This document shows positions 35,282 through 47,999 of a stretch of 64,000 nt of DNA, piece after piece. The stretch is from Ancistrus triradiatus (taxonomy: Eukaryota; Chordata; Actinopteri; Siluriformes; Loricariidae): NCBI GenBank assembly GCA_025084515.1, contig JAJAGP010001651.1, positions 62,001-126,000 on the forward strand, written 5' to 3'. A program made the position numbers and the translations under genes. Every line of letters starts with the position of its first letter. Position 1 is the stretch's first letter. The notes beneath the pieces are model-generated. The model did no database searches. It saw only the letters and a program-made list of their open reading frames with translations, and was not told the DNA's origin.

Positions 35282-36233
35282 TTTTACATTCTCTATTTTA
35301 TTAAGTTCCCCATAATATAATACAATAATTTATTTCAAAAATCATTTATTTACACATTTAATTTAGTCTGTATTGAATTAGATTTTAATTGTTATATTTC
35401 TGTGTATTTAAACTATTATTATAAATGTATTATTAGGTCATTTTGTTTATTTCTTACACAAAAGATCTAGCCTGCCAAAGGAGGTCGGGTTCTTTTTTTG
35501 AGTCCTGGTTCTCCCAAGGTTTCTTCCTTGCCTCTGCAGGCAAGCAACTTCAGTTGATTTACTGTGTACTCCTGTCCTGTTACTATTCTGTACTAGTAGT
35601 GGACTCCAAGGAAAAGCCAGGTTTATTATGAAGTGTTCAAAACCACTACAGGTAACATCAGGTAGTGGCCTTGCATACCTATATCTACCTCGGAGCTGAA
35701 TACAACTGTATATAAAAAAGAAAAAAGCAGCTGAGGACCTTTCCTCTAAGATGAGTGCATGCTTAATTCAGTTTAGACTTGTTATTAAGTATTCATTGTG
35801 TGGGAGAATTGTGAGAGAGGGTGTTTCACTAAATACAGCCTTGTTGACTGAGAATGCACCGAAACTGTTACCTGCTGGAGGACGCAAGAACCTAAAATGA
35901 CTCTTAACTAGGCTAAAGTGTATGTGTATATAGATTATATCATTTTATATCCTCTTATTATATTATCAATAAAGCTGTAATTCTCTGTCACTTATTATTG
36001 AATTTTATATGTTTTATATTTCAGTGTAATGAAACTATTATTAAAAATGTATTATTTAGGTAATTTTGTACATAGAAGATCTTGGCTACCAAAGGAAGTT
36101 GGGTTCCTTTTGGGTTTGGTTGGGTTTCTTCCACTTCACATTTAGAGTTTTTTCTTGTAGGCTTGCTCAATTGAAAGCTGCTTTGAGGCAATGCTCTGCT
36201 GGATAAAGTGCTATAGAAATCATTTGACTTGAC

Positions 36234-39200
36234 TTACATCACAAGCACATCCACAGGCAGGAAGATGCCATTCAGGTAGATAAAGCAATGATCATTATGG
36301 CACTATCTTTGAGAAACATTCTTTAATTCATTTAATTTTAATTTGTTTTCTTTAGCGTGGAAAATTGGACAATCTCATATACAGAAGTCCTTCAGGGAGG
36401 CTCAGGATTAGGTGAATTGTTCAAGAAAACTGTACTCAAGTGATGCTGTGTATTAGCTTGACAGATTGTGACTAAAAAAGTCAATAATTTTAATGGAGTG
36501 TCACTGCTGCAGTGGGAATGATTAAGATGATCTGGCTTGTTTGGCCAGATCTACAGCAGATGTCAGTATCTAATCCCCGTTCTGTCCTGAGAGTTCACAA
36601 GGACGATGTAAGCACAAAAACAAAAATGTATTATAAAATGACCCTGAATGGGTAAACTGCATAAACCCTAACCCTAGGTTTTTTTTCCCCTAAAACATCT
36701 CCTTGTGGAAGTACATTGAGGTCTTAGGGGTCTGATGGTGATTTTATACTGACATTGCAGTTTTAAGAGTAGCATGGGTATTGTCAGACGTCTGTGCTTT
36801 TATAACTCCAGTGGCTGACTGGATATTTACTGATGAATATGAAAGTTTCCCATTCATTTCCAAAACTCTTAATTATAAATGGAGCTGAATGGTAATAGGT
36901 TAACAGGCTATCTAGCTAGTTGTTTAGATTCTGTAGAAAACTAGTGAATCTCTGATTTGATAAATGAACAATGGTGGTGGATAGGGTGGCTGTTGCAGCA
37001 CTAGGGGATGAGCCTATGATGTAAGTAATGATGAGTAAGTTAATGTTTAAAACACTTACATTAACCTACAGTTGGGCAAAGCCATTAACACAAAGCTTAT
37101 TTTATAATAATCTCATAATTTAATGAGTAATGGATTGAAAGTGAGAAGTAAAAGCAAAACACTTACTCTGTTAGTGAACTCCGGGCACTAGCATAGCTGC
37201 TAAGCCAACTGCAGCCTGTGTTCTGAAACATCCAATTAATGTTTTGCTTTTGGTTGGCTCTTATAAACTAACCTTTTTGGGACCCATGGGGACTTATTTG
37301 CACTAAGAATACAGTACTGTAGATGTAAAAAGAAAAACACAACACAGTACAGATGTTCACTGAGCAAGGCTACTGTAAACCTGATTTGCTGAATCACTGT
37401 GTACTGAATCGTTAATCATGAATTGTGAATCAAGTTTTGGCTGAAACGAGTCGTGTGGCTCGACTCATAAGAGTTTAAGCAAGTGTACTCAAGTAAGTCG
37501 AGTATCGAGCAATGGCCGAGACAAATTTTTGTAATCAAAATTCGTTGAGGACTAAATTTGATGAGTTGGTTGACAACCGAGGTATCGCGGCATAATAATT
37601 TTGTCTCATTGGGTTTTCTTCACCTATTTTTAGTACTTACATAATAGCGGTTATGTACTTACATAATAGCGGTTATTGATTTGTAATAGTACTAGCAGTA
37701 CTTCCCAACATGGAGTCTTTCAGTCGGTGCCTGCTTATTAACTGATAAATGTTACATCCAGCAAACAAATGACGCATCTCTTGCATGCAGGATCAGGGCA
37801 AGTAGAACGAGTGGAGTGATGGATTCTTCCCTCGCCAGGTGAAACGAAGGGAATCAAACAACAAACCCCGTCAACGAGGCACCTTTTCCAAGTCACTGCT
37901 CACAGCTGCTCTCCCATCTGTGGCACATTTAGAGAGAAAGAGTGTGTATGTGTGTACATGACTGAGTGCAAGTCCCATAAGGACAAACTGCTCCCCAACA
38001 GGTAGTGTTTAGCAGTCGATATGTCATGTCACTCTATCCAGAGCAGCATGGAATAGAGAGCAAGAAATTACAATTTCTACTTGCCCCACCCGGGCCTTGA
38101 TGTCCACTTCAAGCGAGCGAGGGAGAAAAATAAATGGGGGAGCAAACACATTGCTTTACCATTTACTTCATGCATGGTGGGAAGAAACTAATAAGGGCTT
38201 ACTTCTTGCATAGCAGACATAAAAAGAGCAAGAAACTTTTGGTAGCATCTGTAATCGATGTTATAATCTCTACAATGTACCGTTCCACATTTATCTGCCT
38301 CGCTGCATGAACGGAATTATTCCTGCCACAGAACAAGACTTCTGTTTAGCCTCATACACACTTTTTTGTTGCAAGTGTTGTATTTTGCCTCCACGGCACA
38401 ATTCAGCGTTTACTTAGACAATTGAGCTGCTTGTCGGATTTCTTTAGATTTACAAAGGATTGAGAACCTGAGCCAGATGAAACATTTCCTAGAAACAAAC
38501 ACACGATCACTTTGTTTCACAAGACTTCTATGAACTCCAGGTGTCCTATGAAGTTGCACTGCTACCCTCTGGCAAAATAAACACAACAGGCAATAACCGG
38601 CGTGCAAACTTTAGCGACAACTGCGATCTTTAATCTCTCCTTTCCCGACGCTCAGCCCACTCGTAAGAGTACTCTAACGTGGCAACGTTTTCTCTTCTTC
38701 GACACCACCTCTGACATTTTTACAAATCACCAGGGAGTCGTGGAGCAGTAAAACAAGCATATGCCATTTAGGCAGGTCTCATGGGGGTAGGGCTCATGGA
38801 ATACGTTTCAGCACAAATCCCCACACAAGCACACACTCACCTTTCTGTATACTGCACTCCAGTGAACCACTACGGCTGCTTGGGTAGCGCTCTCAAAATG
38901 CAAATAACATTGCAGATGTAATCATGATTTTCTAACATCATCATCTGATAATCTCTCCCAAGAGATATTTATTCATTATGGCAGTTTATAGCTGAAGTCA
39001 AATTTTAAGAAGTGCATGTTAGCAAAAACAATTGCAAAGTACATAAACACATGTAATATAATAAGAAAGGATGAGGATAACACGGTCAGAGTGAGAACGC
39101 CACAATTATCTGAATACTAATCAGAACCCCATGCGGGGAGTCACCTGTTCTCAGTGCTGCTGGACCAACAGTTAAATCTGATTTGTTGTATATACCTTCG

Positions 39201-39822
39201 GTGGATAGATTAAAATGACGACAGCATTTGCCATCCTGATTGTATGGTGATGAGGCTTAGATGTGTTTTTTGCTCTACAATTGAGAGTTTAATGTGCAAA
39301 AAAATGTGGCAAGCCAGATGTGTATACAGCAGAGGTGAGAGTAGTTTTAATTTCTTGCTACCACTACAATCTTCATCGCTTCATATTGTTCACCTCCCTT
39401 CAGCTTCATGAGTCCTTGAAATAAATTTTAAGATCTTGAAGATCTTAAATGTTTGAATAATTGTTCTCTGCTTTTTGTGTGTTCTTAGCATTTTTCAACA
39501 AAGGACTAAGCAACTTCAGGCTTATTTTTCTATAAAGTCACTTACAAATATTGGTAGATGTGCATTATAGATTTTGGGGCTTGTTTCTAAATTGCAGTTA
39601 TTTGAGTTTGCTCTCTGATCCTGACTCTCTCCAAAATTTCTGGAAATTGGTTTTGTTCAACTTTTAAAATTTAAAGAAATTTACAGTATAGTACATTTTC
39701 TGTGGGGTGGGGGGTCTTGTTTCCATAGATATGGTTGATTACTCTCACAGGATCTGAAAAACCCATCTGAGCTGTTATGTTGTTCATGGACCACTGCACG
39801 CATGTCGTGTCGGTTTTTAATT
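36234..39822. other. About 3.6 kb, mostly unique DNA without a recognised gene
   Basis: No intact frame or known motif was seen. A perfect 22-bp tandem duplication lies at 37633-37676. The part around 38030-38700 is repeat-poor and may hold old conserved non-coding sequence, but this is inference. Confidence 0.4.
37633..37676. repeat. Perfect 22-bp tandem duplication
   Basis: Two identical units of gtacttacataatagcgg plus ttat stand side by side. Confidence 0.9.
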
Positions 39823-39925
39823 AATTGACCAAGCCTGGGATGACAGTGGCAAGGAAAATCTCCCTAAATTTTATAAGGAATAATCCTCGGGAGGACCAAG
39901 ACTAAATATCGACCCAACGTCCTTG
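39823..39925 (+). repeat. R1 fragment
   Basis: It contains gaccaagcctgggatgacag, tggcaaggaaaatctcccta and gggaggaccaagacta. Confidence 0.7.
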
Positions 39926-41390
39926 GGCAGCCTGAATGACATACAGCACATAAGAATTAACCCAAGTTACCGAATTCATACCTTTATAGTAATAGTTTAA
40001 ATAAACAGAAGCTACATATAAAAACTAAAATGATAGTGAGATATGATGAAAGATAATACACTTGGGTATAAAATGGAGAAAATCAAACTAAAGAATATAA
40101 GACAATAGTGTGTGTATACACTGTACTTACATTACAGCCCTGCTGGAGGCTCAGACCATGGTTCTGCAAATGCTACGTCTATCCTCTGGATTGGTGTCCC
40201 ATCTAGGGCATGCTTACACCTGCACGCTGTGTTTTGAGGATAAGCACTAGAGGACTAAACCGGCACATGCAATCTACTTGTGTAATGTGTTTTAATCAAC
40301 ATGATTACATAAAATACACGAACAACCTCCCCAGCTACACTAGTACATTAGACTTGCCTATTTGCTGTTATGACAAAGGCAGGGTTAAATTGTTAACTGA
40401 CAAATAGTGAACATTAAAATAAAAAAAGAGCAGAGCAAATAAGGGTGTGGAATGGGATCTGCTGGTGACAGCAAGATGAAACATTAGCATTTTGGACATG
40501 CATAAGTTATAAATTGAGCATCAGATTATCACTTGAATATTACATTTCTTTATGCAAGTTCATTTGCCAAACAACTTGACAATAATGCTTTTAGTAAGTT
40601 TACTTGCAATTATGCTGCCTTATATTTCACACATTTTCCTGAATAGTAATTTGAGCAAACCTGGGTGGGTGATATCAAACTTGCATTATTATTTTTTTTT
40701 AAACACACACAACCTATAGCTAGAAACTTTGTAGTACTTGAAGAGAATGAAACACTATGCATGCAATAATCAACCATTATAATTGCTCAACTGTTTAATG
40801 TGTGAAATATGTTCATAAAGGGCCAATGTGTATGAAGATAAGCAGATTTTGTCAATGTTTAAAATCAAGTGTTCGTGACATTGTGTAAAGTGAGCACATT
40901 TAAACCTAATCCTAGTTAATACACAAAACATGATTTATTCTGTACATAATCAAAAACCTATTACAACACAAAGTTAAAAGTTTTTAAATTGTTTGTCATT
41001 TGTAACCAACCGTGCTCATTTTGCTTGGCTGATATAAATAGAGAGTGTGAAGTGTACAGACACACACACACACACACACACACACAACACCACGCAGCGC
41101 ACACTGCACACAGACCATTAGCGGCCACTGGCTTTGATCATAAAGGATTTGAGAGGTGTTCCTGTTTTGCATATTTTTGCATTAAAAACTTTGTTGATTG
41201 CCATGGAACGCCAAGCCAACACTGCATTCACACGCACACAGCTGCCAGCACAGACGTTAGCTTTCAAAAACAAATTATTTCTCTTAAAAACATCCCATTT
41301 ATACCACCACAGAGACATACTCATCTCTATTGAAGGAGATCAAAGAGAGACCTGGGGTTCGGTATTTGCATCTGCAAATGAACCAGAATC

Positions 41391-41430
<40 letters not shown>

Positions 41431-41860
41431 TGTGCGTGTGTGTGTGTGTGTATTTGGAGAAGAGGGGGGTGAGGGCGTTCAAATTTGTATATCATTGTGA
41501 GAACTAGTTGTTCCCACAATGACAGAAAGATCTGACTTCTTATACCTTCTAGGAACATTTTGCTGAGCCCCACAAGGAAAAGTGCCCTTATTTAAACTAA
41601 ACCTGCTATTTTCTTTAAAAAAAACAAAAGAGCCAAATGATTTGTTATAGGTTACTGAGGATAAGATTAGAGTTATATGCAAGTTAAAAATGATTAATAT
41701 TAGCTACAGTAATATGTTAGTGGAAAATCCTCACACTAATAGAAAGACAAAGTTGTGTGTGTGAGAGCGTGTGGTTGTGTGAGGAAGATAAATATAGATG
41801 GAGACAGTGCACACAGGTTGGCAAGTTCAGTGAGCCTGTAGAAGGTCTTGGGGAATTAGA
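39926..41860. other. DNA without a recognised gene; two microsatellites
   Basis: Only short chance frames. CA tract at about 41060-41086 and GT tract at about 41394-41450, with a CG-interrupted middle. The 114-codon frame at 40989-41333 passes through the CA tract and is not a gene. Confidence 0.45.
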
Positions 41861-42028
41861 TTTACATTACATTTGTCATTTAGCAGACACCCTTATCCAG
41901 AGCCACTTACAACTGATAGTCATTCAATCCTAGCAACTGTGGGTCTAGAACGCAATAGTGGCAACTTGGCAGAGGTGGGATTTGAAGCCTGGTCCATAGT
42001 CCAATACCTTAACCGCTAGGCCACAGGA
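41861..42028 (-). repeat. tRNA-derived SINE with L2-type tail, diverged
   Basis: The tail tttacattacatttgtcatt is followed by cagacacccttatccagagc. The core is shortened. The head ends aaccgctaggccacagg. Confidence 0.8.
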
Positions 42029-42151
42029 CTTCTCTGTGAATGCCACCAATGCCCATGGTGGTCATAGGGCATCTCAGCCAGCCTAGAGAATAGATCTAAT
42101 GACTTTACCATTTCTTCAAATCCTACTGTGTGACTGAATTGCATATTTATT

Positions 42152-42477
42152 AGTATTCATTCATTCACTTTATCAGCTTAATCCTTTACAGGGTCATGGG
42201 AGATCCTGTGCCTAGCTGGCAGTATAAGGCACAAGGCAGGAACAACCCCAGGCCATCATAGGACTCGCACGCACACACACACTCAGGGCACTTTAGAGAA
42301 ATTAATTAACCTAACCTGGACTGTGGAACCTGGAGTACCCAGAGTAAACCCACGCAGAGACAGGTAGGACATGTAGACTCTAAACACAAAGGACCCAGCC
42401 TGATTCACCTGGGACTGAACTCAGGACCTTCTCATTGTGAGGCGACAGGGCTACACACTGAACCACCGTGCCGCCCG
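42152..42477 (-). repeat. DANA-like SINE, near complete
   Basis: It starts at the tail (attcattcattcactttatc) and includes agggtcatgggagatcc, caaggcaggaacaacccc and ggactgaactcaggacc (inverse B box). It ends at cgtgccgccc (inverse of the head). It is the minus-strand counterpart of 3055-3336 and among the fullest copies. Confidence 0.82.
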
Positions 42478-43197
42478 CATATTTATGATGTTTTTTTTTT
42501 TTTTTTACTTGCGATTGTCCATAAAACCCTAGTGCCACCTTTGAAAAGATATTCTGTGCATGCTCATTTAAATTAGCATACTGAAATCCACCTTGCTCTA
42601 ATTTAAATTGATTCTTATGTCCTTTCCTACCCCCAGACTAGCCATGGACTGCCTGTCTGGACTGATTTGTATGCTGTCACTGGATTATTGGTTATTCAGA
42701 TAAGCTCAGATAGTGTTATGATATTGCTGATTTCTGCCTCACTCTGCATCCAAAAGAGCAAAACTTACAAATTGCTTATTCTTTGCCCTTGAGTTTGCAG
42801 AATAGGAAAAATACCAAACATACTTAATGCCAAATTTCACACAACAGTAAGCAGCTCTCTGAGCATCTTTATGAATCATGGATAACTAGCAGCTGCTCTT
42901 TAAGTCATATTGGTCTTGCTGTGTTTGGATTAGCTAAAGAAGACTATTCAGCAGTTGTGTCTGTACACTAGCTTAGAATTTGCTTTATGGCTTTTAAGGT
43001 AGGTGTGTATCTCATTACAATGGTTATCAAGACTACAGACAAAACTAAGGATTTATAAACACTCAACAGGTAACATTCATTTAATATGAAGTACCAGATA
43101 GTCATGCTTGACTGAAAGTAAAACTATTTTCTGACAAAATGACTCAAGTATGGTAGAAGTACGACTCTGGAATGGAACAACCACAAAGCAGCAGAAG
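42478..43197. other. DNA without a recognised gene
   Basis: A run of 16 T at about 42490-42505; otherwise nothing recognised. Confidence 0.4.
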
Positions 43198-43425
43198 TTG
43201 GGGCAGCATGGAAAATGCAAATAAAAACGCAGTGTTTCTTAGATTCACTTTAACTTTTACTTCGCTGCAGACAGTATGAACTCAAAATATTTCATGTTGT
43301 CTGAACGACTTCATTTCATATGCTGATATATATCCTTTCCTATGTTTCAGGCCTGCACCACAGTCCAAAAATGTTGGGACGGTAAAGGATTTACCACTTT
43401 GTAATGTTGCCATCCCTACTTATAT
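43198..43425 (+). mobile_element. Family C mariner/Tc1-like 5'-end fragment
   Basis: It contains aaaatgcaaataaaaacgc, gcagacagtatgaactcaa, atatttcatgttgtctgaac and caaaaatgttgggac, matching the left part of the copy at 55767-56165. No coding sequence remains. Confidence 0.7.
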
Positions 43426-43569
43426 CACTTAAATAGCGATGAAGAGTTTTTGGTGTTTTGTTCCATCCTTCCTGCAAACATGTCTTAAGTCATTGTCTTG
43501 TAGCAAACCTAAGACTACACTTTAAATTTATTAATTTTTAATGAATAAACGGGGCACCACCGGATCGTT

Positions 43570-44880
43570 TGTGGGCTGGTGGATCCGGAAACCAGTTGAA
43601 AAGGGGGCAGCGAAATTGATCAGTCTAGGTCTGAATAGTGAATTCAAAGTTATGTTTCTCGACCTTTGTATGAATGAAACTCTCACACCAGGCAGTAAAT
43701 TCAAAAGGTTCTAACAGGTTTATTAACTACAAACAAGGCATTACCAACAGACTATCTGATGTAATAACATCTGTATCACAGTATTAAAATCAAGAAATGA
43801 TGGCAAACATACATATATCACAGTAATTAAAATCATAAAATGATGGTGAACATGTATATAGTATGATAGAAGCTACTTAGACGTGGATGAGTCTACGTTG
43901 AAGCATGGTTTAAGATAAAACGCAAGGTTCGAGAATCAGGGACCCAGATAAGCCACACCAGCGGTACTTGCCTGTTTCTTTGCAGGGGCTCACGCGAAGG
44001 AGATGGAACGAAACCGGGTTTCAGCCTGTCGTCAGAATTCACACGGGAGAATGGCAGAGGTCTATCTTCAGATTCGACGACGACTGTTCGGTGGACTCCT
44101 GGATGATATCGGCTACTAGCCTTCGGCTCGTGTCGGCATGCGGCCCTTGGAGCCACGGATGTGTCGCGGGACTCGCTTCGGTTTGGCTTTCTTCCCAGCC
44201 TGCTGGTGGTCGGGGCCTCTGATCTCAACTTGCGGGCGTGCGACTCGGATTCTATCTTGGCCACAGATAAAGGTGGAGTCAAACGCGTTCTAGCACCACG
44301 AGCTTCAACAAAAACTTGGAAAACTTGTATTGTACGAGAATGGTAGAGCGTGAAGTAGATCTTGGCTGGTTGGTCTTTTAACTATCTTCTAATTCGGCGA
44401 TACCGAACTATTCAGACTGCTGGACACGAAAAACTTAAGTATAAAATGCAAAAACTTGAACAAAACGAATAACAAAAGACTGACAAAGCTGCAACTTTAA
44501 AAGACACGAAAAATAAAATACTTAGACGAACAAAGAGAACGAAAACACACAAGACTTGAAGCTAATCTTACCACGCGGTTGGCGCGTGTTCCTTTGTATG
44601 TTCCGGATCGAGGGCGGCCGGAGGCGGGGGCACAAAGAGTTGCCCTGACTTAGCCAATGAAAAGCCGACTCATCAGTAAATCCCTCCTATCATGGTTGTG
44701 TCTTATTTCACCATATGAGCTACAGACGTTCTAACTTGGATTAAATATATTCCTACATATCTAAGGTGATTAAAAGTATCACATAATAACCAAAAATCCT
44801 CAAAGTTACAAGTTTAGTTGCAGAGCTTCGTTGTAAGGTTCGATTATATCAAAGGCACCTTGAAATGATAACCTAGAACA
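43570..44880 (-). mobile_element. Candidate solo LTR, CpG-rich, minus orientation
   Basis: The segment is TG to CA bounded and flanked by tcgtt at 43565-43569 and 44881-44885. On the minus strand an AATAAA signal lies at 43719-43724, about 150 bp from the 3' end, as in an LTR R-U5 region. A CpG-rich stretch and a splice-donor-like GTAAGAT lie around 44565-44571. No second LTR copy is present in the window. The 129-codon frame at 43893-44282 lies within it and has no recognised motif. A host promoter or CpG island is an alternative. Confidence 0.45.
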
Positions 44881-45303
44881 TCGTTAAATCATTCTAACTA
44901 CAGCACATACATTTGCTATTCCTTAAACAAATAATAATACGATTGATACAAGATGTAGGAAACAGTACATTCTAAATAACAACTTCATTTCTGTCCTTTA
45001 TAAGTATGAACAAGTATTACCCGAGCGATCGATACGTATAGATAAAACAGCTGTTATTTCTAATCATGACCGTTAGTATAGCACAACTGGACCATTTTCC
45101 ATATAAAAATGATCATTATACTAAAACATTAACCAAATACATATGAATATACATGACAAATCTAACATGCATATACATACGATTATATATGTGGATATGA
45201 AAAATATCCCTGATCAAACTCTTTGTATGAACTAGCTAAATACATATGGGTGTGTTTAGACTTATTATGAAGCAAATTTCATGTATTTTCTTAATTGAAT
45301 GAT

Positions 45304-45748
45304 TCAGGCAAAGATAATCTGTTCCCAACAAGTTAATACTATTATTAAAGTTTGTCTCTTAGAAGGAAGACGATAGTGTCTTGGTGTCATAAATCCAGGG
45401 CTGTCCTTCTGGTGCCAGGCCGACTGAGAAAAAGGGTCGTTAATCTTGCAACAGTCAGAGAGAAATTGAGGAAACTTTTGGTTGGAACGTCGAAACCCCC
45501 TTTTAAGGTTGACGCATGGACTTAGTTTATGATTGCCGAGATGTTGAAGGTTGTAGGTCTGTTTCAAAAGACCTCCAATTCTGTTGGTTTGAGCAAGAGT
45601 CTGGTATTGATGGGCCATCACTTGGTGGGTTCGAGAAGAGGTTGGGGTTGTTTATCTGGCCATTAATCGGTGCAGAGCCTTGTCCAGATGTTGGGCCTTC
45701 TTTGCATTCCAAGGTGTCGTAATGTTTTATGGCTCGACAACCGTTCAA
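45304..45748 (-). other. Two overlapping minus-strand frames of unknown origin
   Basis: The frames 45304-45621 (105 codons) and 45527-45748 (73 codons) overlap in different phases and lie just upstream, on the same strand, of the LTR-like segment. Neither has a domain that I recognise. They could be chance frames or the end of a retroelement's coding region. I give no function. Confidence 0.25.
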
Positions 45749-45789
45749 ACAGAGGGTATAGAGAGTTGAAGAACTGTAATCCAGCTATT

Positions 45790-46270
45790 ACGGTACAGTC
45801 TCAATGTCATTGTCTCATTTCAAAACTCTCCACACATTCTCTGTTGGAGACAGGTCAGGAATGTAGGCAGGCCAGTCCAGTACCCGTACCCTTTTCTTCC
45901 ACAGTCATGACTTTGTAATGTGTGCAGCATGTGGTTTTGCATTGTCTTGTTGAAAAATGAAAGGATGTCCCTGGAAAGATGACATCTTGAAGGCAGCATA
46001 TGCTGCTTTAAAATCTTTGTGTTTTTCAGTATTAATGCTGCCATCACAGAAGTGTATATAACCTTTGCCAAGGGCACCAACACAGCCCCATACCATGACA
46101 GACCCTGGTTTAGCTACATATGATCTGGATACCATCCCAGATGCCTCAGAGCCTAGAGAAGTCAATGCTACTCATGGACATGGTTAACATTAGGTTTCTT
46201 TTTGCACACTAAAGTTTTAAGTGGCATTTGTGAATGTAACTCTGTATTGTGTTGAATGACAGATCAGCTA
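45790..46270 (-). mobile_element. Mariner/Tc1-like element, 3' half remnant
   Basis: On the minus strand it encodes VMVWGCVGALGKGYIHFCDGS and FIFQQDNAKPHAAH, the latter with the second catalytic aspartate. After a frame change come CGRKGYGYWTGLPTFLTCLQQ-like residues, close to the catalytic glutamate block. The block around cataccatgacaga also occurs in the family C remnant at 4530-5420. The frames 45820-46083 and 45905-46165 overlap in different phases, showing a frameshift. It is non-functional. Confidence 0.75.
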
Positions 46271-46302
46271 TTTGCTATACTGAAAAGCTCTTTTTAAAAT
46301 AC

Positions 46303-46383
46303 ATTAGGGTGCCCACTCACACCTGATTGTCAGTCCCACTGATTGAAAACACATAACACTGTTTTCACCTTCAAACTCACATT
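46303..46383 (-). mobile_element. Family B Tc1 terminal-region fragment
   Basis: The text agggtgcccactcacacctg, then ttgattgt-like sequence and tttcaccttcaaa, matches the inner terminal region of the family B elements (7380 and 10708). Only this short piece remains. Confidence 0.6.
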
Positions 46384-46488
46384 CTTTTATCCATTACAAA
46401 TATGTATTATTGGTTTATCGCAATGATCTACATGAAGCAAACCCTTAGCCCAAACAGATCTGGTTCTGGAAGAAATGTTCAAGTGGCA

Positions 46489-46523
46489 GCATAACTCTGT
46501 GTGTGTGTGTGTGTGTGTGTGTG
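46489..46523. repeat. GT microsatellite
   Basis: About 13 GT units followed by GCGCATGCGCAT. Confidence 0.9.
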
Positions 46524-47311
46524 CGCATGCGCATTTAGGGAGGTGGAATGGTGGCACACTACCATTTGAAGGCAATAGGGAGAAATATAACTGCACTCTG
46601 TCTAAAGTGCTTGTATTTTTTCACTGCGTGACAGACTTGCTTTTTTGGGCCGGTGTAGAAAAGCACTTAGATCATCATTAGAACACAATTTACAAAACTC
46701 TGGCATTAATGGTGCAGTGTAACATTAGCTGTGATGCAGTACTTCATCTGTTTTGTACTTTAAACTGGGAGGGTGGTGGTAGAGAAGCTGTAGGTAAGTG
46801 ACATAGAAATGGAGGGTAGTCAGAAAACAAGAGTTCTGACTGGTGTAGGCTTATTCCATCAATGAGAAACCAGGACACTGAAGCACCGAGATATGTCCTT
46901 GTAGGTATGGCTCGAATTTAGAGAAGGATGTACCAGGCACTCTGAAGCTAAGACCTGAGTTTTCATGTAGGTGTGTAGTTCTGAATCAAAGACTGATAAA
47001 TAACATGGAGAAGGCCCTTATAAAGCCTAAAAATCTAGGACATGTGTGACAGAACAAACTAAGTAGTTAAAATACTTACATGGGCTTCATGTCACCATCC
47101 TTGTCTGGGAAAGGGCCTGAATTGAGCATTAGCTGCCCTTAAATAATGCCTGGGCAAAGGCAGTCATGCTCAGTAGGCCAAAATGGAGAGGTCCATTTGA
47201 AAGGGGAATCAGATATTCAACTATTATTTTATTTAATATGATCTGGATCATCTTGCGTGTTTTAGCTTATGACTGAAGTGTCCATTTTGAAAAGAGTCTT
47301 TTTGTTTTTTT

Positions 47312-47575
47312 TCTGGCTGAATTTTGGTATTTATTTTCTGAAATATTGTTTCTAGTAAGATAGTCTCCCCCTGCAGAGGGAAAGGATTGGTAGATGCTGG
47401 TTAGGGTAGGCCAGCAGAGCCTATTTGATGAATATTTTTATTATTATTATTATTCTGGCTATATTTCAGTGTTTATTTTCTGAAACACTGTTTCTAGTAA
47501 AAATAGTCTCCCCCTGCAGAGGTGAAGGACTGGTAGATGCTAGTTAGGGTAGGCAAGCAGAGAATATTTAAGGGT
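47312..47575. repeat. Tandem duplication (about 125 bp x 2) in the LTR U3 region
   Basis: Blocks such as ttattttctgaaa, gtttctagtaa and tagtctccccctgcagagg occur twice, about 130 bp apart. Tandem repeats of this type are common in LTR enhancers. Confidence 0.8.
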
Positions 47576-47999
47576 TCATTTTCCATTTTGCTGGAGGAGG
47601 TATTGTTAAGCGGGAGCTAGGATCCCACAAGAACTTTGTGGCGGAACCCTAACGCAACCAACAGACAGACTGACAGAACAACGATGTGCAGATAACAATG
47701 GATTTATTAACACCAAAGTAGAGTGCAGAGAAAGTGAAACACAAAGCGGAGATGCGGTGACTGTGCGAGGCTTGCTTCTGAAGGAGACCAGGCGAGCGGG
47801 GCGGTGGGGTGGGAACCCTGGGTGCAGGCTGATGGCGATCGGTGGAAACCAGGGCTAGGAGGAAGAAAGACTGGCGATGAGTACCGAGTGAAAATAACAT
47901 GGTGTGAGAGCCGAAATGAGCAGTACAAAGCACCAGAGCTAAAGGCTAGGATAACGCCCTATGCACACTGGGAGTAGCACAATGCTACAGCTAGGCTAG

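Larger units (their letters stand above)
34161..36233. repeat. Three tandem units of about 0.7 kb
   Basis: The marker actagtagtggactc occurs at about 34216, 34892 and 35592, giving spacings of 676 and 700 bp. Units 2 and 3 are nearly identical over hundreds of bases (34741-35220 versus 35441-35920, exact offset 700). Units 1 and 2 each contain an AAT microsatellite; unit 3 lacks it. Units end in an R1-like segment (aaaggaggtcgggttctttt). Confidence 0.9.

Noticed and set aside
36655..36680. Telomere-like ccctaaccctagg
   Set aside because: Only about two units; too short to mean an interstitial telomere.
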